The notes under the pieces were generated by a model. That model was not told the DNA's origin. It ran no database searches and saw only the letters and a list, made by a program, of their open reading frames with translations. Positions 1 to 13,890 of a stretch of 64,000 nt of DNA are shown one piece after another. Made by a program: the position numbers and the translations under genes. The DNA comes from Uloborus plumipes (Eukaryota; Arthropoda; Arachnida; Araneae; Uloboridae), in assembly GCA_038373865.1 (NCBI GenBank), contig JAXGGA010004670.1, positions 21,737 through 85,736 on the forward strand. The letters are read 5' to 3'. Position 1 is the stretch's first letter; the number at the start of each line of letters is the position of its first letter.

Positions 1-3000
1 CAACCAACAACCAACAAGACCAAGAACAAACAAAACCAAGAAACAAAACCGGGGGGGGGGACAAAAAAACGACAAAACAAAAAACAAAACAAAAAAAACG
101 TTTTTTTTTTTTGTTTTTTTTTTTTATCCAGGGGCACACAGCCATCAAAAAACACAAAAAAACGGACAAAAGGAAAACAAAATGAGAAAACAGAAACAAG
201 GTAACAGGACATAACACAAAAAACACAAGCTTCTTTAGGGTAAAAGGTAAGGACAGCAAACACCACAACAGACCACAACAGCAAAAAACACCCAAAACCA
301 CAGAACAAAAACGATAAAACAATTCCACCCAAAAACAAAACAGAAAAACCAAAGGGGCCAGACCCGGAAAAAAACAAAAAAAAAACCAAAAACTAAAGTT
401 TCTAACAATAAAAAACAACAAAAAAACAACCCACACCGGGGGTCGAAAAGACGGTTTTTGGCGGAAACCAGGGGGAATCGCCAACCGGTAGAAAAGGACC
501 AAAACAAAACAAAAAAAAGAGGTGTCTTAAACGGGGGGAAAGGCACCCATATAGGTTGCAACACAAACAAAAATAAGAACAAAACACCACAAAAGGGAAA
601 AAAGTTTGCAAGTTGGGAAACAAAAACCCCCCCACCGGGACAACCGCGACGGGGAACGAACCCAAAACACACACAAAAACATACCCCGCACACACAGGGT
701 GACACCAACAACAAGTCACGGCGGACCACAAAGGACAAAACACTAGGGGGCACAACCCAAAAGAGTTTTTTTTAAAACAAAACGGAAAAAACAAAAGAAA
801 AAACAAAAACAACGGGTCAGGGGGGCGGGCACACCCACAGGGAACCACAAACCATAAACAAAGCCCAAAAACAAAAACAAAGGGGGGAACACAGAACAAC
901 GGGCCAGGCGCCAACGTTTTTTTAAACACAACACACGACAAACCACAAAATAGACAATCAACCAAAGAGAGACAGGAAAAAAGGACCAGGGCGGCAAACA
1001 ACAAAAAAAACAAAAGGAACCCAATAACCAACAAACAAAAAAAGGACACGAACAACAAGAGGAAAGGACCGCACAGGAAGACGAGGTATTAAAAAAAAAA
1101 GAAGGGAAATCACCAAACCCAAAAAACCAAAGGAGGCAGAGTAGCAGACGACTTTTTTTTTTAGAGCAACCAAAAACAAACCAACCCAAAAAGAACGACA
1201 GAAAACCGCACGGCACCAAAACAACCAAAACAACCAAGATAAAGAAAGGCACAAAAAAAAAGAAACGGGCAAAAAACGGGGCAGGACCCCACAACCAGGA
1301 GTTTTATTACATTTGCTTTTGCCGAGACCCAAAACCACCAAACAACACAGACACAAGGGCGGGAAACCACAAAGGGGGGGGGAAGGGACACAGGACAAAA
1401 CAAAAACCCAGAAAAAGGCCGGACAAAACAACAGGGGGGTTTTTTTTTTTTTTAAAACCAACACGGAAACCTACTAACACACAGAAAAAAAGACACAAAA
1501 CTAAAACACAACAAAACAACCACGACCAAAGAGAAAACAAACGGTCTTTTTTTTAACCAAGGCACCCACCCACAACAACAAACGGGAGAGGCGTAAAATA
1601 CGACGAAATACAAAAAAACCGGCGGGGAACAATGTAAAAGTATTTTTTTTATCTCTTTTTTCGCACTGGGAAAGGAATACGGGGCCCACCGGGGCACGGG
1701 GGCCCAAACAAGGAACCGGCCATACACACGCGCCAAACACCAAAAAAGGGTAACAAAGGGGGACAAAGAGGGAACAAGCAAAAAAATACACGGTTTTTTT
1801 CAAAGGGAACACACACCCGCAACGGGGGGCAAGGTACCAAGGCACAAAAAGGACCACACGGAAGGATAAAAACAAAAACATAAGCAAACCGCCAGGGCAA
1901 CAAAAAACAAAAAAAAAGGGGACAAACAAAAAAAAAAGGGGGAAAAGGACAACAAAAAAACAAACAAACTGGACAAGCAAATAAGAGGGAAAAAAACAAC
2001 CACACCAAAAAAAACGCGGGGGACGCGGACTAGGGGGCGGAAGGAAAAAAAAAAACACCACGGTTTTTTTTTTTTCAGGCCACAAAAAAACAAACAAAGA
2101 GAAAACAAAAAACAAAAAGACAAAGTTTTTAGGGAAGGCCCGCACGAAACGCACAAACACAGGAACAGACAAAACAAAACAAAAAACACCGGCAAGCAAC
2201 AAAACACAGGGCAACAAACAACTCACCTAAAATCACGGGGGTGGACGGGCGAAAACACCAAACCTACCACAACCGGGACAGACAAAAGGGGAAAAAAAAA
2301 ACCAACAAACAGAATCAACACACCAAAATGGAAACAAAAGGAAATCGCAGCAAGCGACAAACGAAAACAAAAAAATTCTAAAAACAGGGACAAACAAGAA
2401 ACCAAAAAACAGCCGGGGCCACAGGCAAAAGAATAAACAAAGGGAGACAAGCACACACAGGAGGGGGGCAAACCTACACAAAACACAGGGAAACAACAAA
2501 AAAAGACCACACAGAAGGTTTATTTTTTAACAGAACAACTCGGGGCCCCAAGAAAGAGGGGTAAGAACGTATTACACAAACAACAAAAACTAAACCCACA
2601 TGGAAAAAACACAGGTACGCAAACTTATTTTTCAAACAAAAAACACAAACAAAATGCAGAAACCAGCACAAAAGAGAACAACCAAAAACCCAATGAAAAC
2701 AGGGGGACAAAGAAACCAACCACAAAAGTAAGAAACAGCCAGTCTTTTTAAACAAACAAAACCCACCCACAACAAGGGGGAAAAAAGCAACAGGTAAAAC
2801 AGAGGGACAAGCAAAACCAAGCAAAAAAAAATCAAAAACGCCATGCTAAGTAAACCAACGCGGTAATTATTTTCAAAAACAACAAAGCCCAAAAACGGAA
2901 AATAACCCCAAGGGTTTTCAAGAAAGCGGGGGGCACCAGTATCGGGAAACACGAACAGAACAAAGAAAAAAGGAGGGGTGAAACTCCAGGGGAAACAGGG

Positions 3001-6000
3001 GGAAAGACCACCCCCAAACCGCGAAAAACAAGAAAAACGGGCAGACCAAACGACTAACAAAAAAAACAACCAAAATCACAAAAAAATGGCCAAAAAACAA
3101 AACACAAGAAAACAACACAACACAAAACGGACATCCGAAAAAAAAGGGGGGTCGGGGGACCCGGGGACAAAAGGGGAGCAAAAAACAAAAAGCAAAACAA
3201 CAAAAAAGAACATGAACAAAAAAAAACAACAGCCCACCCAAACAACAACCGGGGAAGCACACTCAACACGGGGTTTCTCAGACCAAAAAGGGGGGGAAAC
3301 ACGGAGCATCGCAAAAGAACAACACACAAACAAACAGGACGACAACATTACAAGGGCAAAACGGAAGGGCCGAGGTTACAAAGGTTTTTTAAAAAAAAAA
3401 CAGAGACATACCAAAAAAAAAAAGGCTAGGGGGTTTCTACTGAGGACACAAAAACCTATAAGGGAACCCCCGACCACGGGAACACCACAAAGGCCCCCGG
3501 AACAAAGCAACGGGCACCAGGGCGTGCCAAGAAAAATCCGGCACATCATTACCCAGGGGAAAAGCACAAACGAAAAACCCGGAACAAAAGAACCCAAAGT
3601 TTAAAAACATACGAAAAAAACAAAACACCGGGGGTAACAAGGAACGGGGGAAGAATGGCGACAACACAAAAGGCGTAAAAAGGTCCGGAACCAAAAGGCG
3701 GACACCGGGAACAAAAAAAGGGACCAACGGCAAAAAACAAGGTTAGCAAAACAAACAGATTTTTTTTTTTCGACAAAAACACATAAACGGTGCCAAAAAC
3801 AGCCAACAACGGGCCAAATAAAGGACCGGTAAAGGAAAAAAAACCAAAAAGGGAAAAACTACAAACAAGTGCAAACAAAAAACACCCAAGGGGTGCAAGG
3901 GGGCACCGGGGTTTTTTTACACAAGAACTGGTAAAACCACACAACACAAACCAGGGGTCAAAAGAAAAGATAAAGGTTTTATTTTATCTACAAAAGGAAA
4001 GGGGAAGGGCAATAACCAGTGCAACAAAAAAAAAACAGCGAAAAAAAACCAAAAACCCCAAAACGGAAAAGCGAAACAAGGAAACAAGCCAAAGGGGAAA
4101 ACCCAACACAAAAAGGGTTTCGACAACCCAAAATGCCTAAACACAGGAGCCGCGTATTCTCCATTTTTTTTTATCTTTTCCCACGGGGGGAGCACAACGA
4201 AAAAACCCTACCGGGAAACGGGGGGGTTATTTGGAAATCACCTAAAACAGCACTACAAAACAAAGGAACCAAACAGTTTTATTATTTTTTTTTAAGCAAG
4301 GGCGGGAAACAAAAAAAAAAAAATTAAAAAAAAAAAAGAAAAAACCCACAACAAAAACGACAAAGAACAACACCAAAGAAGTAAAAAAAGGGTTAACAGC
4401 AACAAAAACATACACAACAAACAAAGGGACCCGGCAAAAAAGGAAGGAAAAAAACAAAAAACAAACCCAGAGAGGGCCATCCATCAGGGGACAAAAAAAA
4501 AAAGGGGGGGCAAAAACACCGGGGGGGGGGACACACCATCAAAAACAAAACAACGAAAAACAAAGCGGACAAATGAAACATACCCCACAACCCAACCCCC
4601 AAAAAACAAAGGTTTTATTGAAAACATAGAACGGAAATACGCAAACCCCAACACAAATAAACCACAGAGCAAACAACAAACGGGCAAAAAAAAACGGGGT
4701 AGAAAAAGGAAGGTTAAGGATGGAAAAAAAGTACATAAAAAAAATCAAACGAAACACAACAAAACAAACACCAAGGTGATAGGGGAACCACCGACAAAAG
4801 CACCACAACAAGGGGGGGGGGGGGTAGACCCACGAGGAAACAAGAAAAAACGAAACGGGCGACCACGGGGGGTAACAGGAAAAGGCGGGGGTGGGGGGGC
4901 CACAAAAAAAAAAACCCCAGTCTTGCAAAAGGTCCCAAAGTACAACGGTGAAGCGGGACAACAACGCATACCAAACACCCGGCCTGGGGAACCCACCAAA
5001 AAGGGAGAGCCCGGCCCAACCCCCCACCAAGCAGAAAAAAGCAACAAAAAGGCGGGGGGCCCAGGAACAAAAACCCACGAGGGGGAAACACAAATGGGGG
5101 GACAAAGAACCCAAATACAAATACAATAAAAATAAGAGGTTTTTTTTTTTTTTTTTGGGGATAGGGCCAATACACCAGGGGGACAACAAGGAACAAAAGA
5201 AGGAGGGCCGGAAAACCAAGAGGAAAAACACAAGGGAAGACCACAAAGGTATACAAAAAACACAGGAACAAGAGTGAAACACCAGAGAGGGGCAGGAAAC
5301 AGAAAAAGTTCAATTTTAACAAGGGGACCAAAAAAATGACAAAAGGCAACAGGGGAGACAAGAAACGGAAACAAGGAGAAACAACAAACTCACACCATCC
5401 GGGAAAAAAGGAAACAAAAAATTGAAACAAAAAAACCTCCGGACCACAAAACAAGGGGGGGGAACACGGTTTTTATTTTTATAAGGGGGCAAAAGGAGGA
5501 AACCAACACAACACACAAGGGAACCAAAAGAACACGAGGACAAAAGGCGGAAAAACAGCGAAGACCTAAAAGTACAAGGTTTTCACAAGATTATTAAAAG
5601 TATAAACAAAAAACAAAAGCGAAAAGGTTTTGCTCACACAGCAAAAAAAGTTTCAAACAATACACGTTTGGAAGGAAACACAAAAAGGCCACAAGAAAAG
5701 AAGGGGCCCCCTCACAGCAAATAGCAAACCAACGGAAACAAAAAAAATAAGCGAGTTTTTTATGAAAAAGAAAACCCACACCCAAGCACACCAAAGGAAA
5801 ACGTGGGGGAAAAAAGGGGTTTTCCATAAACGAAAACCACAACGGACGGGGGCAGGCAACACAAACACGGGGTTATTTTTTGCTTTTTTTTTCTTTTACA
5901 CTAGGAAAACCAGACAAGCCAAAAACCAAACACAAAAAAAAAGGGGGACCTCCCACAACCACACACCAAACAGGGGGGAAAACCCAACCCAGGGGCAACA

Positions 6001-9000
6001 AAAGAAATAAACCAATAGCAGCAAACAAAAAAACAACGACAACCAAAAGGGGGAAAACAACCCCAACAAAGCAAGGGATAAACCCGTAAAGGGTCAACAC
6101 TCCAGGTTTTTTTTTTTTTTATTTTTTTTTATTTTTTTTTCTCTTTTTAACCAAAAAGGTGACAAAAAAAAACAACACAAAAAAACAAAGGCCAAACGGA
6201 CAACAAAAAACACAAAAAATAAACAAAACGGGGCTAAGAGAACAACAACAAAGGGAAAACAGAAAAAAACAAAAAACCAAAAACGACCCACAAACACCAT
6301 AGTGGGTTTTAACACAGCACCGACCCACAAAGGGACCAACCGGCAATAGGCTCCAACCAAAGGGGGGCAACAACCCCAAAAAGCAAACAAAAAAACTACC
6401 AACAAGGGGAACAGAAGAACAACGAAAAGGGGGGGCCCCGGGGGCAAAAAAACCACAAAAACCAACCAAGAAAAAAGGAAAATAAACAGGCAAAACCACA
6501 CACACAACGGGAAAGGAAGGGGAAAAAAACAACCCCGCAAAAAAACCGACAACAAGGGGGAGGGGAAAGCAGGAAAACAGTGGTAAGGGGTTTTTTTTTA
6601 GGAACAAAAAAAGAATACAAAATGAACAAACGGAGCAAATAAACAAAAAGGGACGGGGATCAAAAGAGGGAACACCACCCAAAGGAAAAAAACCAAAGGC
6701 AAACAAAAAACACACCAAAAACCCAAAAGGGTACAAGAAACCAAAACCCCCCCCAGGGAACAACAACAACAGAAGGGGGCGGGGGATGGCAGGCACCAGG
6801 GTCAAAGCAGGGCTGGGGGGAACAAGGGCAGGGGGTCAGGAAAAAAAACCAAAATCACAGGAACGGTTTTTTTTAAAACAACCACAACGAAAGGTTTTTC
6901 TTTTTTTTAAAAACAACATGAAAAATAACAAACAAACAACAACAAAAGATCACAAGCGGAAACGCACAGACACAACAAAAAAGCGGAAAAGCGGGGAAAA
7001 AAACACACAAAAAACCGACCAACCCGGGCGAACAAAGGGCAAAAGCCAATCAACACACCCAGAGGGGTTTCATTCTTTTTTTTTCTCGAAAAATGGGGAA
7101 AAACAACACACAAACAACTACCCGAAAAAAAGACAGCATCAACGTAAAAGTATTTTTTATTTATTCTTTTTCTCTATAAAACAAAAGAAAAGACACAACC
7201 GGCACCGGCAACACCAAACCACAAAACCAAGGACACCAAGGGAAAACGGGAATAAGGGGGTCAAGGTTTTTTTTTTTTTTTTAGGACGCGGGAACAAGCA
7301 AAACAAAAATCAAACACGCAAAACAAGGGGTACGACAAACAAAACACAAGGACCACACAAAAAGGAAGGGAGCGGAAAAAAAAAAAGTTATTTTTAACAC
7401 AAGGCGAAAAACACAAAAACATCAAAACACCACACAAACGGGCAGAGGAACACCCCACAACCGGAACACAGGGGACAAAAAAACAAAAGGGACAACAGAA
7501 AACAGAAAAGGGCGGGTAGATATAGAACCCTTTCAAACGGACGGGCGCTGCGACGGGAGGGAAAGGACAGACAAAAAAGCGGAAACAACAACTAACACAA
7601 AAACAAAAGAAAAGCAGCAGACACACAAACACGGGGTTTTTTAGACAACAAAAAAACAAACCACCAACGAAGGAGGGCAAACAACGAAAGCCAACACGGC
7701 AAAGGCAAACAGGAGGGAAGCAACACACAACCACGGTTTTTTTATTTTACACTGGGGCAACAAAGCTCCCGGCACCCCAAACAACACCCAACCCGGACCG
7801 GGGAAACAAACGGGTTTTTTCGTGGGAGGACCAGGTTTTCATAAACACGAAACAGGGGCCCAGCCCAAAACCAAGGCGGCCCAAAAAAGGGAAGCAGGGG
7901 AGGAAAAGGCAGGAAAAAACACAAAGGGGGGAGGGAGAAGGAACACAACAAGGGATACAAACAACACAACCAGGCCCAGGGGGAAGGACCCAACAATAGC
8001 ACGAAGAATAAAAAACAAAGACCTACAACAAGTACACCACAACAACAAAACCTCACGACAAGCCACACACCAGAAAGGCCAGGAGGGACAGGAAAAACAA
8101 GGCACCACACCACCAAAAAAGGCGAAAAGGGGAAAAGGGGGAAAAACTCAAGCACACATAACCCAAAAAACACCGCTGAAAAACAAAAGCAAAACCAACA
8201 ACAGCCGAAAATAAACAAGCATGGGCAAACCCACCAAAATCGAAGGGAAAAAAAAAACAGAGGAACAAGGGGGGATCCAAAGGAACAGGCACAAAAGGAA
8301 GGACAAAAAACACGGGGGGGTGGGCGTTTACAAGTAGAGGGAAACGGTATTGTGGAACCGGGGGAGACCAAAAACACACAAAGAGGGGACGACCAAAACG
8401 CCAAACGGGGGACAAACAAAGGAGGCGGAGGAAAAAAACCCACAAAACAACCCCGGCAGGGGGTTTATTGTTCGCACCCACGAGGGGAATAGGGAACCAC
8501 AAAGCAAAAAACAAAAGGACGCCACAGGGGAACTCAAAGGGACCGGGGAAAAACAAAACGGTTTTGCCCAAACCAAATACGGTTTTAAAAACGCACCGGA
8601 GGGGAAAACACCAAAGCCGAGGGACAGGGGGCCAAGTAAACAGGGGCGGGGGGGGGGAAAGACTAAGGGGGGACAAAAGGGAAACAAGGAAAAACCACGA
8701 ACACAACAGAAGGGCCAAATGCCACACAGGCAAACACACCCGAAAGCAAAAAAAACAAAAAAAAAAACAAAAAAAAGAACAGGCCAACCAACACACAACA
8801 AAAAGACGGGGGGGCCAGGCCACCACACGCACGTCCAAAAAAGGGGAAGCCCACAAGAAAACCAAACCAAGACGTGAACCAAACACAAAACGACCAACGT
8901 GAAAAGTTTTTTTTTACCGCACGGGTAACACACAAAACCCAGACCACGGGGGGGGGCGAGAAAAAGAACCAAAAACAAAAAAGAAAAACAAACAACGACT

Positions 9001-10780
9001 CCCGACCGGGGAAAATAAAAACAAGAGGGTTTACAAAGGAAAACCAACACCTGGCAAAGCCTGAGACCAAAAGGAATAATAACCATAAACAACTAGTTTT
9101 TTACTGAAAGGACAACAACAATTAAAAAAACAAGGGAACCAAACAGGGAACAAAAAAACGAGGAAACCACAAAGTTTCGCAACTAACCACAACGCAACAA
9201 ACCCAAGGGGGGGGCAAAACCAAAAAAAAGGAAAACAATAAAAACAAACTGGAAAACAAGGGGGACCACCAAAAAACAACACAAACCCGTGAAGCAGAAA
9301 CAAGGAGGGGACCCGACAAAGGGGGAAACGGGGGAGCGCCACTGAAGGGGTGCACACAGGGCAATAACAAAAAAACGGGAGGGCAAACAAAAAGGGTTAT
9401 TCTTTTTGGGGTTTCCAGCGGGCCCAGGGCCCGGCCAACAAAACACACGACGAAACCGCAAAGGGAGGGGGACTCAAAACAAATAAAACCGGAAAAAAGG
9501 GAGAAGAAAACCAAGGGGGGGGGGTTACAGACAGGCATACACGAAAACGCCGGGGACAACAAGAGAAAAAAGACACAACAACCACCCACAAACCACGGGA
9601 GACAAAAGGAGGGCACAAAACACTAGGGGAAAGGGCATAGAAATCAAAAAAAACCAACACCACAACGCCAAACGGACAAAAACAAAAAGAAACACATCAA
9701 CAGGAACAAAACCAGGGAAAGGGGGACACACCAGAAAAGGCGGAACAAGGAAGGCAACCACAAAAGAAAAACACCACAACCAAAAACCAAAACACCGGGG
9801 CAACGGGAAAAAAAAACCAAAAGACCCACCAAAACAACAAACAGTACCCACTAAAAAAAAACAAAAAAAAACCAAGAACCAGACACCAGCAACACAAAGG
9901 ACAAAAACCCAACAAAAAAAACGGCAGATCACTAGGCAGGGACCAACAACAAACAAACAGGGACTCAACCAAAAACAGGACAAACAAACCCCAAAGCAAA
10001 AGGGCCTAAAAGCCAACAATCACAGGGACCAAAAAGGGAGGCGACAACCAGGACACAAAACCGGGACAACACAAGGAAAAGGGGGAAAACACCAGCACGC
10101 CACCGCAACGGGACTCATCAACACCGGGAGGGGGTAAACCCCAAGCGCCGTCGGTATTTTTCAGGGGTTTTGAAAGGAAACAAATAATAAAACAAAAACA
10201 GAAACAGCAAGGATCGCAACAAAAGAAACCAAGGGGAAGTGGGTTGAAGTTTAGAGAAAGAAAACACAACCAAAGGGCGGGCCAAACACACCAAAGAGGG
10301 CGTGGGGGAACAGAAAAAACAAAGGGGAACACCAACACAACAAAGCTTTACCCGAAAAGTAGGGCAAACAAGAATAAAACCAAGAAAAAGGCGCAAAACA
10401 CAAGGGCCAAATAAAGGGGCCAACAAACAAAAGAGGGGGCAGGGGGGGTTTTTAACAAACAGGGGGGAACAAAACACAAAAAAACAAAGGAAACACAAAA
10501 GGAAACAAACCGGGGGGAAACAGAAAAAAACCAACAAACAAGAAATAACCCAAAAACGTCCAAGGGGGCACTACGTGGGACCAAGAGAAAGGTTTTTTCC
10601 CAGGAAAAAATACCAAAACAACCAGGGGCCGGGAACAACAACCACCAACCAACAACAGGGAAAACAAAACAACCAAGGGGACCAAAACAGGGGCCATAAA
10701 AAAACAACCACCCACCACAAAACGGCCCAAAAGTTTATGGGAGGTAAAAAACCCAAGAAAAAAAACAAGGTTTCCACAGC
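1..10780. other. T-depleted low-complexity block, probable artefact
   Basis: The + strand is built almost entirely of A, C and G. T appears mostly in homopolymer runs, typically right after G (for example near 110, 1440, 2065, 5140, 7267). There is no tandem unit, no recognisable repeat, no domain and no codon structure. Long open frames occur on both strands simply because stops need T on + or A on -. Their hypothetical products are Phe/Leu/Val/Cys/Trp-rich on the minus strand and Lys/Thr/Gln/Asn-rich on the plus strand, as composition alone predicts. Composition becomes ordinary AT-rich arthropod-like DNA at about 10,780. I read this as base-caller or low-quality-read noise joined to a real contig. 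An extreme strand-asymmetric satellite is less likely. Confidence 0.7.
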
Positions 10781-10974
10781 AAAATTTAGACTCAAATTTG
10801 AGTGATTTTTTTTTCGCGATCACAATACTTCCTTTACTACGTAAAAGGAAGTAAAAAAGGTTCTCTATAGAAAAAAAAACTTGCCCAAGTAAGTTTTACA
10901 GCTCTTTTATTTTATGAAGCGATAAAAATAAGCATTAGTACAGATTGAAAAAAATCGCAAAATAAACTACATTG

Positions 10975-11190
10975 TGGTAAAATCTTTATGTCTGAGGATA
11001 ATCTTGATTCCATCAGTTATTGATCGCCTGCGAAAAGCACCACGCCTCCCTCTGGGGACTGTTTTTCATTTAAGAAGGGTTTTGGAAAAGCTGGACGTGA
11101 TATGACTTCTTACGAAAAAAATTGCAATATTCTTACATGCCGGATAAAGAGTATTCTTGTTACCATGGCAACAAAGGGCGTTACATATTC
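10975..11190. repeat. Interspersed repeat, copy 1 (partner near 50.7 kb)
   Basis: Shares words such as GATTCCATC, GTGAAAAG/GCGAAAAG, CATTTAA and GGACGTGATATGACT in the same order with 50,690-50,900. Class unknown; no coding capacity seen. Confidence 0.5.
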
Positions 11191-12067
11191 TTACACATAA
11201 ACATAGGATATAAATATCGATATTATAATACTAATCTAAACTTTTGCTCCACATTGTCTGCGAAAGTTCTTCTGGAACACTTTTGAAATAATATCGCCAA
11301 GGTCACGTGCAGTTGTGAGGATCAGTTGGTAAAAACTGTTGCTAAAATTTTAGTATATTTTACCTTTAATTACTTTTTTTATTTGCTATGTTAGAAGACT
11401 TTTGCTTTATGAATGCCTTTTTGTGATTTTCGTAATGTTAGACCAAACTTACGGTTTTTCTTCTTCAGTTAAATATAAAGTGAAATTGATTTGTTGTCAT
11501 TCAATCTTTTTGCACTCTTGTAGTAGTTTTCTTAAAGTAAAGAAGATTACTAAGAATGGGTTTAAAGTAGATATAGATTAAAGTGTACTCGTTCTCATTA
11601 AGATTAAGTAAGAGTTATCCTTATGGAAATAATACAAGCATAACGGAAATTAGTCTGAAGCTTTCGGACTAGCTGTCTTTTATATTGCTGTTAATGCTTT
11701 TTTCTACACAGATACGCAAAGTTTAATGTACAATAAATGATATAGAACTAGAGTTGAACCTTCTTTATCAAAAACTCTTTTAGTCGAAACTCGTTTAATC
11801 GACGTTGCTTTCCCGTTCGTATTTCTGGATAAGTAGGTAAAGAATTCGTGCCATTCTTTAACTTCACCAGAAATATTCATTCTTACTTCTGCCACCAAAT
11901 TGACCGTGCATTTGTATCAGTTCTGCTTTTACTTTCAAACTCACCAATAAAATCTTTTATTAGCCAATATCGACGCTATCCCTATAATCTTAATTTATAT
12001 ATTTCTAGTTTCCAAAATGCTATTTAATTCGACAGCTATCAAACTGAAAGTGAAGATTCAACTACGC
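11191..12067. other. Non-coding AT-rich stretch
   Basis: I see no gene, no clear repeat and no splice-bounded exon here. Confidence 0.5.
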
Positions 12068-12090
12068 ACATTATGAATTAAGCCGACAGC

Positions 12091-12146
12091 GTGGTGTAGT
12101 GATTAAGACGCTGGCCTCTCACGCCCAAAGGCGCGGGATCAAACCC
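12091..12146 (+). promoter_or_regulatory. Internal RNA polymerase III promoter of the SINE
   Basis: An A-box-like stretch (GTGGTGTAGTGATTAAGA, 12,091-12,108) is followed by a B-box-like GGGATCAAACCC at 12,135-12,146. Spacing is as in tRNA genes. The B box departs from GGTTCGAATCC, so activity is doubtful. Confidence 0.6.
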
Positions 12147-13640
12147 GACTCCAGTTGATGGATTTTCATGATGCAGAAAATCGACAGTGTCCATGTCGTG
12201 TGATTATGCGACATGTATAAGATCCCTCGAGTACTTCTTTGGCTTATAGTGTCTCTTGGCAAAATTTCCTTGTGGGTCATTCCATGTCAGTTCACCCGGC
12301 CATGTAACCCATGTCCTCGGATTTTGATACAACTTGGTGTATTTAATATTTTTATGGTGGTAAGTAACCATATGAATTCTTTTGCCCATATGTGATCTGG
12401 TTTTTGTTTTACAGGCCGTCAAACTTTTAAAAAAATTGCATTTTCTGTCAACCGCTAAGCCTAATCTGCATGCAGGCGTATCTATTCAGTAAATTGTGAC
12501 GGGTGCAGAAATCTTTCAATATCTCCAAAAATTCTCAGAAATGTTGCTGAAAGTATGAGGATTTAACAAAAAAATACTTGAAATTTCTATAATGTAATTT
12601 TGTTTGAATAAAATTTGAATAAACTACGGCAAGCAATTTTTTTCTTGTGCAAAACATGAGTTTACTTAAGTGGCATTTCACGAAAAGGCGGAGGTCCTAT
12701 TCAATAATGGAAGCATTCAAAGTGAGCCTGAAGGTGTGTTCTATCATTGCAAAGAATAAAATTAGTGTTTTTTTACGTTTTCTCGTTGTTATTGCGCAAT
12801 ATACACATTTCAGTACCAAAATTTTTGAAAAAAAGTTCTAGTCATTTCCCTAACCTAAATTTCACTGAAAAGCAAATATACCTTTATTTTTTTGTGTATT
12901 TACAGCCCTATTATACTACTTAAAAATCATCTTAATCCTTTATTAAGCAGAAACAAAAGTGAGAAATAATTTATGACTCCCAAATTCAGTTGTTAAGTTC
13001 AGCAAAACATCGGTTGTAGAATAAAGATGTGCAAAACATGAATTTACTTTAGTGGCTTTTTCATGAAGAGTCGGAGGTAATGTTCAATAGTCAAAGCGTT
13101 CGAAATAAACCTAAAGGTGTGTTCTAGCATTGCAAAGAATAAAATTAGTGGTTTTTTTCGTTTTCTTGTTGCTATTGCACAATATGCACATTTCAGTACC
13201 AACATTTTTGAAAAAAGTTCTAGTTATTTTCCTAACTTAATTTTCAATATTTTATGTGTAAAGTAAACATTGTTCATGCCTTTGTAGTATAAAAAATATT
13301 GTAATTAGTTTTAATGATTTATAATTGTATTGAATGTGCGAAGCAGAGATACGACAACACAATCTTTGAAGAAAAATAATAATGAAAAATATGAGCTTCC
13401 GGATATTATCGGATTGTTTGTCTTTGAAATGTTTGTGTGATCCTGTTTTCAGCAAATTTAAGGAATATACTGTTTGATATTTTAACGCTCGACCTTCCTT
13501 GCATTTGCGCATGTATCAGGTCTCTTCTTATTTTATCAAAATATGGGTGATAGTAATAAGAGGGATAAAGAATGCGAGTGGATAAAGCAGTGAGTAACCA
13601 CCCCTAAGCAAGGGCTAAGGCAGAAACATGCAATACACCG

Positions 13641-13725
13641 CCAACTCGGCTATTTCGATCCATTGACTGCAGTTTCGTGCTTGTTATACACTCATCCGCA
13701 TGGAATACGAAAATAGCCGAGTTGG
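13641..13725. repeat. Small inverted repeat nested in the left arm
   Basis: CCAACTCGGCTATTTCG (13,641-13,657) is mirrored at 13,708-13,725. The right arm of the big fold-back lacks the middle of this segment but retains one CCAACTCGGCT half near 13,931. The right arm therefore probably lost it by deletion. Confidence 0.6.
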
Positions 13726-13766
13726 AGGCAAAAATCCTCTCATAAAGCAAAGAGAGTAGAAAAAAA

Positions 13767-13890
13767 CTGGTAGCTAATGTGAAATTAGAACACCAGCGAG
13801 CGACCGCACTTGGTACGGTACATTGTTTACGAGTTGAACCGTACTAAGTGCGGTCGCTCGCGGGTGTTCTAATTTCACATTAGCTACCAG
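13767..13890. repeat. Core hairpin of the fold-back element
   Basis: CTGGTAGCTAATGTGAAATT at 13,767 is mirrored exactly at the other end. The arms continue through a GC-rich CGAGCGACCGCACTTGGTA stretch with few mismatches to a short central loop near 13,828. Confidence 0.85.

Noticed and set aside
235..10823. Dozens of long open frames on both strands of the first 10.8 kb
   Set aside because: They follow from the lack of T (no stops on +) and of A on the other strand. Products have extreme one-sided composition, no domains and no conserved start or splice context.
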